21,724 nucleotides of DNA from an uncultured Parvibacter sp. (lineage in GTDB: Bacteria > Actinomycetota > Coriobacteriia > Coriobacteriales > Eggerthellaceae), in NCBI GenBank assembly GCA_910587945.1, contig CAJUNI010000020.1, positions 8,432 through 30,155 on the forward strand, given 5' to 3'. The notes beneath the pieces are model-generated. The model made no database searches. It had not been told where the DNA came from and saw only the letters and a program-made list of their open reading frames with translations. Numbering within the stretch: the stretch's first letter is position 1; every line of letters begins with the position of its first letter. Below, piece after piece: positions 6,653 to 13,037 of this stretch. A program made the translations under genes and the position numbers.

Positions 6653-7450
6653 TCACTCCCAAGTAGTTTTTACCACTCTCGCAACAGGATAGGCATGCTC
6701 GGGACCAAGCGCGGGACACAAGCCCGAATCTTTTTGCCCAACGAGAGAAATCGGCACCGTATAGCAAATGAGCGGCTTATTTGTAATACGAGCGAAGGCC
6801 TCGGCAAACGTTCTTCCCTGCTCAATAACATCTTCATCAGTGAACTCTTGTAAGTGAGCGTTACCCACAATGGCGGTGACGGAGAGTCCACACCGAGCCT
6901 CGATAGCCTCCATGAGTTCCCGTGCTTCATCAAGGGTTTGCGTGAGATTGCGCCGCGGATTTACAACATAGAGCATGTCGTAATCGCATTCTGCTATGCG
7001 GGACGTGAAACGCCCGAGAGCTTTTGCGCCTTCGTCATCGCCGCCCACATCAAGAATAAGCCGCTGCTGATTATTGCTAGGCCTTTGAATCGCCTGAATA
7101 GCTGGGGCAATGGCCCCGGTGAGCGAGGGAACATCCAAGCTACTACCCGCTTCAGAAAAGACTGGCGCAATGACCCGGACTCCCGCCTCTTCGAGCACTC
7201 GGCGATATTCCGTAGAGCGGAAGTAGGGATTTACGATGTCCAAATCCACCAACGTGGTGTCATAACCTGCAGCGGCACTGTCAAGAGCAAGGTTTAATGC
7301 TAAATTGGTTTTTCCAACCCCGTAATGACCTACTACCAGCGTTAACGGCTTTAGCGACTCAACGATTCGAGCCTTCCCCTCCCTGAGCGACTCTTGAGTT
7401 TCATCACCCGGGGAGGAGATGTGTTTGTTTTTGTTGCTTATGCCTGGCAC
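6653..7450 (-). CDS. P-loop ATPase of the MinD/ParA-like group, partner of the 2-oxoacid oxidoreductase
   Basis: This 265-residue protein has a Walker A motif GHYGVGKT (residues 41-48), LVDLDIVNPYFRS (about 67-79) and a Walker B-like LILDVGGDDEGA (about 131-142), then VVNPRRNLTQT and VGNAHLQEFT, as in SIMIBI-class NTPases. The lysine pattern is the ordinary GxxxxGKT rather than the deviant KGG form. The first 35 residues are hydrophilic and probably flexible. It starts with GTG at 7450 (GAGGA seven bases upstream) and overlaps the end of acyl-CoA synthetase 1 by 13 bases, so translation is probably coupled. No later in-frame start precedes the Walker motif. Its job is unknown; assembly, cofactor or cluster loading, or regulation of the oxidoreductase are possible. 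Confidence 0.85.
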   Translation of the reverse strand: MPGISNKNKHISSPGDETQESLREGKARIVESLKPLTLVVGHYGVGKTNLALNLALDSAAAGYDTTLVDLDIVNPYFRSTEYRRVLEEAGVRVIAPVFSEAGSSLDVPSLTGAIAPAIQAIQRPSNNQQRLILDVGGDDEGAKALGRFTSRIAECDYDMLYVVNPRRNLTQTLDEARELMEAIEARCGLSVTAIVGNAHLQEFTDEDVIEQGRTFAEAFARITNKPLICYTVPISLVGQKDSGLCPALGPEHAYPVARVVKTTWE

Positions 7451-9219
7451 GTTGGTTCCTCAGAGCGCCGGTGATCAGCCTCACGAATTTCAACGCGACG
7501 GATTTTGCCATTGACGGTGCGAGGGAGTTCCTTCACATATTCGATAATGCGAGGATACTTGTACGGAGCCGTTTTGCGCTTGACCCAGGTTTGGAGCTCA
7601 TGGGTCAAGACATCGCTCGGGCTAAACCCATCGCTGAGCACTACCGTTGCTTTAACTACCGCACCACGGAGTGGATCAGGCACGCCGGTTACCGCGCATT
7701 CCCGTACTGCCTCGTGTTCCAATAACACTGACTCAATCTCAAAGGGCCCAATACGATAGCCACTGGATTTAATGACATCATCATTGCGGCCAACATACCA
7801 AAGATACCCATCCTCATCACGCCAGGCAGTGTCGCCGGTGTGATACCAACCGTCATGGATCGCTTGGGAGGTTTTTTCGGGGTCGCGATAGTATTCCATC
7901 ATGATTCCCGCCGGATCCTCGGTCATGTCTATGCAGATCTCGCCGGTTTCACCGGTATCGCAGAACGACCCATCTTCACGCAGGATTTCAATGGTGTAGA
8001 GCGGCACCGGCTTTCCCATGGAACCAGCTCGAGGCTTCGTGTGGGTTAAATTACCAATGACGAGCGGCGTCTCCGTTTGGCCAAAGCCTTCATAAATAGT
8101 AAGGCCAGTATGTTCTTTCCAGAAATCGAAGAGGTCGGGGTTAAGTGCTTCCCCCGCGGTGGTGGAATAGGTAAGCGTACTCAAATCGTAGCTATCTACG
8201 TCTTTTTGCATCATGAGACGATACATGGTCGGAGGACAGCACAAGGTAGTGATGCCGTAGTCGCCAATGAGTCGCAATATTTCATCGCCATCAAAGCGGT
8301 CAAAGTCATAGGTAAATACACAAGCCTCCATAAGCCATTGACCATAAAACTTTCCCCATACCGCTTTACCCCAGCCGGTATCGGCAATGGTGAAATGGAT
8401 GCCATCCGGATCTACATTATGCCAGTGCTTGGCTGTCATCAGATGACCGAGTGCATAGCGGGAATTGTGAAGCACCATCTTAGGGTTGCCTGAGGTACCC
8501 GAGGAGAAATACATAAGCATGGGATCGGCGCAGGCCGTTTCATGACGGCTAAATTCTGCCGAAGCAGCGCGAACTTCTTTATTGAAGTTACGCCATCCTT
8601 CCCGCTCAATGGCTACCGCACAAACACCTTCCGGCCCGGAAAGTTTTGAGCCGACCAGCGAGTCATCCTCGATAATAAAGTTGCCCTCGGTATCTTGCGG
8701 TGTGAGTCCCCCACCACAAGCATTCACAAGAATACAGGTTTGCACTGAAGGGCACTGTTCTACAACAGCATCCACCGTATCAGCAATATCCCCCGCATCG
8801 GTGGCAATAATGGCTTTGATATCCGCTTGCTGGAGTCGATAGATGAGATCATGCTCTTTGAGCATGAACGTTGCGGGAACCATAACAGCACCCAGCTTGG
8901 CAAGGGCCAGAGCCACAAACCAGAATTGGTAATGACGACGCAGAATCACCAGGACAAAGTCCCCACGACCAATACCTTGAGCTTCTAAGAAGTTGGCGGT
9001 TTTGTCCGACCAGTATTTCATGGCTTCGAAGGTGAACACGTGCTCTTCGCCTTCGGGATTACACCAAATCATGGCGCGCCGATCGGGGTCATTCAGTGCA
9101 ATATCATCTACGACATCGTAGGCAAAGTTGAAGGTTTCAGGAGCATGGACACTAAACTCAGTTAAAACGCCGTTAGCGTCATAGGCTTCGTCAGCATAAC
9201 GAAGGTGCAGATTTCTCAT
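7438..9219 (-). CDS. AMP-forming acyl-CoA synthetase 1 (medium-chain/acetyl-CoA synthetase family)
   Basis: This 593-residue adenylate-forming acyl-CoA synthetase has YFSSGTSGNPK (237-247), EGFGQTE, a normal HTGD motif, GRNDDVIKSSGYRIGPFEIES and the catalytic lysine K572 in PRTVNGKIRR. It is clearly paralogous to the ligase at 1575-3248 over its whole length. It differs by an extra stretch of about 30 residues near 170-205 and a basic-acidic tail. Substrate specificity is not readable; related enzymes favour short linear or branched acids. The ATG at 9219 has AAGGA ten bases upstream. It follows regulator 1 by 112 bases and overlaps the ATPase gene, placing it in the operon with the oxidoreductase. 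Confidence 0.9.
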   Translation of the reverse strand: MRNLHLRYADEAYDANGVLTEFSVHAPETFNFAYDVVDDIALNDPDRRAMIWCNPEGEEHVFTFEAMKYWSDKTANFLEAQGIGRGDFVLVILRRHYQFWFVALALAKLGAVMVPATFMLKEHDLIYRLQQADIKAIIATDAGDIADTVDAVVEQCPSVQTCILVNACGGGLTPQDTEGNFIIEDDSLVGSKLSGPEGVCAVAIEREGWRNFNKEVRAASAEFSRHETACADPMLMYFSSGTSGNPKMVLHNSRYALGHLMTAKHWHNVDPDGIHFTIADTGWGKAVWGKFYGQWLMEACVFTYDFDRFDGDEILRLIGDYGITTLCCPPTMYRLMMQKDVDSYDLSTLTYSTTAGEALNPDLFDFWKEHTGLTIYEGFGQTETPLVIGNLTHTKPRAGSMGKPVPLYTIEILREDGSFCDTGETGEICIDMTEDPAGIMMEYYRDPEKTSQAIHDGWYHTGDTAWRDEDGYLWYVGRNDDVIKSSGYRIGPFEIESVLLEHEAVRECAVTGVPDPLRGAVVKATVVLSDGFSPSDVLTHELQTWVKRKTAPYKYPRIIEYVKELPRTVNGKIRRVEIREADHRRSEEPTCQA

Positions 9220-9289
9220 AATGGGTAGTTCCTTGGTACATCGAGGGCTATGACAGGCCCTTACACTTCACGGGACGGATACTTGTTTA

Positions 9290-9322
9290 GGCGCTCGCCA
9301 GCAATAAGAAGGTTCTTACTGC
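9290..9322 (-). promoter_or_regulatory. 22-bp dyad and adjacent hairpin between regulator 1 and ligase 1
   Basis: On the plus strand GCAATAAGAA-GG-TTCTTACTGC (9301-9322) is a near-perfect dyad: ten-base arms with one mismatch, which would be a G-U pair in minus-strand RNA. Beside it GGCG-CT-CGCC (9290-9299) forms a second palindrome. No T tract follows, so this is not a standard terminator. The length and two-base centre suit a dimeric DNA-binding protein, but an RNA hairpin is equally possible. The rest of the 112-base gap (9220-9331) shows only a weak GGGC/GCCC repeat. Confidence 0.45.
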
Positions 9323-9331
9323 CCACGGCGC

Positions 9332-9916
9332 CTAGATAATTTCGTCGTCGTGAGGACGAAGTACAAAGGCGAGAAACACGCAGGGTTCTCCCCCAATAGC
9401 AATCATGCCATGGCCGCGGCCCGAGTCGTACATCAGCATGTCGCCCGCGGAGAGCTCTTCAATATGGTCTTCATAGGCAAACCGCATACGGCCCGAGATG
9501 ATGTAATCGATTTCTTGGCCTTTATGACGCGATAGATGAATGGGTACGTTTTGTTCTTCCTCCAGATAAGGAGCAGTGACCAAAAAAGGCTCAGCGAGCT
9601 TGCCCTTAAAATGAGGGGCCTTGTGAAGATATTCAAAGCCTGCTCGCCGTTTAATAGATAAGCCATCTTGGGCGCGGGTTAAGGAATACCCCGTCAAATG
9701 AGGGGTCTCTCCGGTGAGAAGCTCAATGACGTCCACACCGAGTTTCTCGGCGCATTTATAAAGGAACGTGAAGGATAAATCCTGGTTTCCTGACTCTTGA
9801 GCGGCATATTCAGCCACTGACCGGCCGGTAGCATCGGCCATTTCCTGCATGGTGAGTTCGGAGTCTTCTCGCAGGGCGCGAATTCGTCCAGCCACTTCTT
9901 TGATATTCGGCTCCAT
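9332..9916 (-). CDS. XRE-family regulator with C-terminal cupin domain (copy 1)
   Basis: This 194-residue protein has the same architecture as the one at 3289-3852: an XRE helix-turn-helix (about residues 5-68, with LTMQEMADATGRSVAEYAAQE) and a cupin barrel (about 105-194) with likely ligands H127, H131, E135 and H169. The E135 and H169 positions coincide in the two copies. The start is the ATG at 9916, with AGGAG eight bases upstream. A GTG at 9934 is in frame but overlaps that Shine-Dalgarno and is rejected. As first gene of the operon, directly behind a promoter with a dyad, it is a good candidate for an autoregulator that also controls the oxidoreductase genes. Confidence 0.9.
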   Translation of the reverse strand: MEPNIKEVAGRIRALREDSELTMQEMADATGRSVAEYAAQESGNQDLSFTFLYKCAEKLGVDVIELLTGETPHLTGYSLTRAQDGLSIKRRAGFEYLHKAPHFKGKLAEPFLVTAPYLEEEQNVPIHLSRHKGQEIDYIISGRMRFAYEDHIEELSAGDMLMYDSGRGHGMIAIGGEPCVFLAFVLRPHDDEII

Positions 9917-9941
9917 GAACACTTCTCCTTTCACCTCAGGG

Positions 9942-9969
9942 TTTATAGCACTTCATCTAGACGATGAAG
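9942..9969 (-). promoter_or_regulatory. Candidate operon promoter with overlapping dyad operator
   Basis: On the minus strand TGCTATAAA gives an extended -10 (TATAAA at 9942-9947, preceded by TG). Directly upstream, CTTCATC and GATGAAG form a perfect seven-base inverted repeat with a five-base centre (9951-9969) that would cover the spacer and -35 region. The -35 match is poor, as expected for an extended -10 promoter. Transcription would begin about 20 bases before the regulator 1 start codon. The dyad is a plausible binding site for the XRE-cupin protein encoded immediately downstream. Confidence 0.5.
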
Positions 9970-9989
9970 ATTTTTGCGTATTATCCCGG

Positions 9990-11393
9990 TTAGGAAGAAG
10001 AAGAGGGCCGTTTACGTCTCATTTTTACGGCGAAGTGGGCATCGCAGCCGCCAGGCGTAAGAAGTGGGGCAAAGGCGGAACCTCCTGCTAGGGGCTCAAG
10101 GGCAAAGTCAGCACCTTCCTCGCTTGCAAGAAACTGCCGCACCGGTGTGATGTTTTCCTCACGCGTGATAGTGCACGTGGCATAGATTAAATAGCCACCC
10201 GGCTCTACCACCTGAGCACCTTGCTGCAACAGCTTCAAATCCCGCGCGCCATTATCGAGGATTTCTTGCTTGGTGAGACGCCAACGAATTTCCGGATGAC
10301 GACGCAGGGTCCCAAGCCCTGAGCACGGAGCATCAATAAATACCACGTCAAATTTCCGCTCCCCTATAACCTGGCTAAGCTTCGTGGCATCGCCGGTGAG
10401 CGCTTCCTGCACAGGGATTGCAGCCTCTTGCGTGCGCTTGAGCAGCAGATCACTTTTGTACTTGTGAAGATCGAGCGTGACATAGTTGGACAGGAACGAA
10501 CCATAGCGTTCGTAGGCTGCACTCTGAATGAGCAGTGTTTTGGTTCCTCTTCCCGCCCCAATCTCGAGGAATGAACACGGCTGGGTCTCGGGGAGGGTGC
10601 ATGCGGCCACCGCTTGAGATGCGGCATCGGCCACTACCAAGCTGCCTCGATTGAGCGCCCGTACCACGCGCCCATCAGCGATAGCCTTTCGGTTTTTGAG
10701 TTGGAAACACTGGGACAGGGTGTGGTTTTCAAAACTCCAGGCTACCGGTTCTCCATGGGCATCCTCTAAGAGCTGCGCTGCTTGCTCCTCTACTCCTCGA
10801 GGGGAGGTAACAGAAATGAATACCGGCGGCACTTCATTAGACGTGGCAGCAAACACTCGCCCCTGTTCGGGTCCTAACTCTTCTTCGATGACTTGCATGA
10901 GCCACAAGGGAAACCCCTGTTGAAGCGCAAAGGCCTCAAGAGACTCGCGGGGGTCAGCAAAGGGATACCGAGGAGCCACTTCTCCAATACGTCGAAGCAC
11001 TGCATTGGCCAGGCCTGCTGCTTTTGGATTGACGCTTCGTACGAGCTCAACCCCTTGATCCACGCAAGCCCAGGGAGCCTTCTTCAAGTAGAGCATTTCA
11101 TAGGCTTCAATTCGAAGGGCATCACGAACCTGAGGCTGCAACCCTTTTGGATCCTTCAAGAATCGATCGAGCACCTTATCCAAGGAGCCTTGCATGGTTA
11201 CCACGCCGAGCACAAGTTTAGTGGCAAAACTGCGTTCCGACTCATCACCTTTGGCTGAATCAATTCTTGAGGCAATGACATCTTGAGCAAACCCATGACG
11301 TTCACGAATGATCTCTAAGCACTCCAGTGCTAATCTGCGAGCTAACGTAGGCCCATGAGCTTTTCGCCCGGATGTTTTTCCTGAGGCACTCAC
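9990..11393 (-). CDS. rsmB: 16S rRNA (cytosine-967-C5)-methyltransferase RsmB
   Basis: RsmB methylates C967 of 16S rRNA using S-adenosylmethionine. The 467-residue protein has an N-terminal NusB-like RNA-binding domain (about residues 16-150) and a methyltransferase domain. The two catalytic cysteines are C357 in DAPCSGLGTLRRHP and C407 in IYATCTI, 50 residues apart as in the family. The SAM motif I reads LEIGAGRGTKT in place of the common CAAPGGKT form. It begins with GTG at 11393, sharing the four bases GTGA with the fmt stop, so the two are probably translationally coupled. It ends 74 bases before regulator 1, with no clear terminator between. Confidence 0.95.
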   Translation of the reverse strand: MSASGKTSGRKAHGPTLARRLALECLEIIRERHGFAQDVIASRIDSAKGDESERSFATKLVLGVVTMQGSLDKVLDRFLKDPKGLQPQVRDALRIEAYEMLYLKKAPWACVDQGVELVRSVNPKAAGLANAVLRRIGEVAPRYPFADPRESLEAFALQQGFPLWLMQVIEEELGPEQGRVFAATSNEVPPVFISVTSPRGVEEQAAQLLEDAHGEPVAWSFENHTLSQCFQLKNRKAIADGRVVRALNRGSLVVADAASQAVAACTLPETQPCSFLEIGAGRGTKTLLIQSAAYERYGSFLSNYVTLDLHKYKSDLLLKRTQEAAIPVQEALTGDATKLSQVIGERKFDVVFIDAPCSGLGTLRRHPEIRWRLTKQEILDNGARDLKLLQQGAQVVEPGGYLIYATCTITREENITPVRQFLASEEGADFALEPLAGGSAFAPLLTPGGCDAHFAVKMRRKRPSSSS

Positions 11394-12328
11394 GAGCGGG
11401 CACTCCAGGAAACGTTGTCAGTGCGAAGGGCTGGCATTCCTGCTACAAAAGCTTGGGCTGCCATCGCTTTCTTACCTTCAGGCTTAAGCTCGGTAATAGC
11501 CAAAGCCCCCTCAGCACAACCTAAAACTAATTCCTTGCGAATGATGCGAATGTCACCTGCTTCCACGATTTCATCCCCGTCAAAAGCAGCGGCTTTGAGA
11601 AGCGTGCAGGGTCGATCTCCGAGGATTGCGCGGCAGGGATGGGCGGATGAAGAGGCACGCAGACGCCGAAGGTTCATAGTTGCGCTCAGGGCAGGATTCA
11701 GATCTAGTTCCCCTTTTTCGATTTTATCAGCATAGGTTGCTAACGCATCATCTTGGGAATGCCACTCCAAGGATCCCTGCTCTAATTCATCAAGAGCCCG
11801 CACCAGTGCGGCGCCACCCAGCTCTGCTAATGCATTCATGAGCTCTTCGCTATTGCGCTCCCCCGGATCAAGGGTTTGGGCCAAACACCAATCCCCCGTA
11901 TCAAGGCCTTCTTCCATCTGCATAATGCAGACACCAAGAACCTCATCACCCGCCAGAAGAGCACGCTCTACGGGAGCCGCACCCCGCCAACGAGGCAGTA
12001 GGGAGCCATGGACGTTAAGACAGCCATGGATAGGGATGTCAAGTACGGCCCGGGGCAGGATTTTGCCATAGGCGGCAACAGCAATGACGTCCGACTGGAG
12101 TGCAGTCAGTTCTTTTTGTACTCCTTCATCCCGAAGTGATTTTGGTTCAAAGACCGGGATTTCATGAAGTTGAGCAAGCTGTTTTACAGGGGAAGCTGTG
12201 AGTTTTTTACCTCGCCCTCTAATGGTGTCTGGCTGGGTATAGACCGCCACCACGTCATGATCCGACGCAAGAAGCTGGGTTAATACCTCAGCAGAAAACT
12301 GGGGAGTGCCCATGAATACGACGCGCAT
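11390..12328 (-). CDS. fmt: Methionyl-tRNA formyltransferase
   Basis: This enzyme transfers a formyl group from 10-formyltetrahydrofolate to initiator Met-tRNA. The 312-residue protein has the MRVVFMGTPQFS start, the signature NVHGSLLPRWRGAAP, and the catalytic triad N105, H107 and D143 (in EEGLDTGDW). Length and domain order (N-terminal formyltransferase fold, C-terminal tRNA-binding barrel from about residue 205) are normal. Its ATG overlaps the def stop by one base (TAATG). It forms the classic def-fmt-rsmB translation-initiation and ribosome-modification unit. Confidence 0.97.
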   Translation of the reverse strand: MRVVFMGTPQFSAEVLTQLLASDHDVVAVYTQPDTIRGRGKKLTASPVKQLAQLHEIPVFEPKSLRDEGVQKELTALQSDVIAVAAYGKILPRAVLDIPIHGCLNVHGSLLPRWRGAAPVERALLAGDEVLGVCIMQMEEGLDTGDWCLAQTLDPGERNSEELMNALAELGGAALVRALDELEQGSLEWHSQDDALATYADKIEKGELDLNPALSATMNLRRLRASSSAHPCRAILGDRPCTLLKAAAFDGDEIVEAGDIRIIRKELVLGCAEGALAITELKPEGKKAMAAQAFVAGMPALRTDNVSWSARS

Positions 12329-12867
12329 TATTCAACCTCGATGGAGGTGTCTCCTGGACGGGCGCCCTCCGCCCGGGCTTGCTCGTAAGCAGCCAAAGCC
12401 TTTAAGCGAACCTCCGGTGAGCAGCTCTCAAACAGCGTGCGTCCTTCAAGATGGTCAATTTCGTGCTGGAGACAACGCCCAAGCAAACCATCGCCTTCGA
12501 TTTCCCAGAGTTCGCCATCAAGATCTTGGTAGCGCACCCGCGCCCAAGGTTGGCGTTCAATGGGAACCGTGACTCCAGGACAGGATAGACATCCCTCGCC
12601 GGCCACAACCGGCTCTCCGCGCAATTCGAGAATTTCAGGATTAAGCAAGACGATGGGATCTTTCTCGGTCTCGTCATCATAATCCACGTCAATCACAATA
12701 ATGCGCTTTGTGATACCTACCTGAGGAGCAGCGATGCCGCAGCCATTACTTTTGTACATCGCATGAGCCATCTGCTTCGCCAACTTTTGGAGCGACTTAT
12801 CGGAAGGATCGCAGGGTTCGCACACCGTAGCCAAAACGGGATCAGGAGATTGATAAATCTTGAGCAT
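12328..12867 (-). CDS. def: Peptide deformylase
   Basis: This metalloenzyme removes the formyl group from new proteins, undoing the action of the fmt product on the same transcript. All three signature motifs are intact in the 179-residue protein: GCGIAAPQVG (residues 42-51), EGCLS with metal ligand C93, and HEIDH with H135, E136 and H139. The ATG at 12867 is preferred because GAAAGG lies six bases upstream and homologues begin at this MLKIY segment. A longer in-frame start at 12933 lacks a ribosome site. The 170 bases upstream (12868-13037) hold a possible -10 (TATAAG, 12997-13002) and an 8-bp hairpin with one G-U pair at 12963-12985, but no convincing -35. Confidence 0.97.
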   Translation of the reverse strand: MLKIYQSPDPVLATVCEPCDPSDKSLQKLAKQMAHAMYKSNGCGIAAPQVGITKRIIVIDVDYDDETEKDPIVLLNPEILELRGEPVVAGEGCLSCPGVTVPIERQPWARVRYQDLDGELWEIEGDGLLGRCLQHEIDHLEGRTLFESCSPEVRLKALAAYEQARAEGARPGDTSIEVE

Positions 12868-13037
12868 TGAAAGCCTTTCTGCATCTTTAGACTTAGGACG
12901 GCAAATGCCGTACCGCAATTTCTTAGGGTTCATTGTGATTTTACGATAGCTCTCTGTCTATGGCCTTCGCGAAAGAAGCAAAGGCGGTTTGATTGGCTTA
13001 TATCGGAAAACCTGAACCTAACTCAGCACGGAGGGCA

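Noticed and set aside
6854..7297. 147-codon plus-strand open frame antisense to the ATPase
   Set aside because: The minus-strand protein has clear Walker motifs; the antisense frame has no recognisable features.
9256..9331. Short open frame ending KNLLIAGERLNKYPSREV in the gap between regulator 1 and ligase 1
   Set aside because: It reads like protein but has only about 21 codons from a GTG, lacks a ribosome site and coincides with the dyad and hairpin; chance is the simpler explanation.
9917..9934. GTG start six codons upstream for regulator 1
   Set aside because: It would overlap the strong AGGAG that serves the ATG at 9916.
12868..12933. 22-codon N-terminal extension of peptide deformylase
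   Set aside because: No ribosome site precedes it, and the family normally starts at the MLKIY segment.
12963..12985. Hairpin after dnaG considered as a terminator
   Set aside because: The stem (8 bp with one G-U) is real, but no T tract follows on the minus strand.
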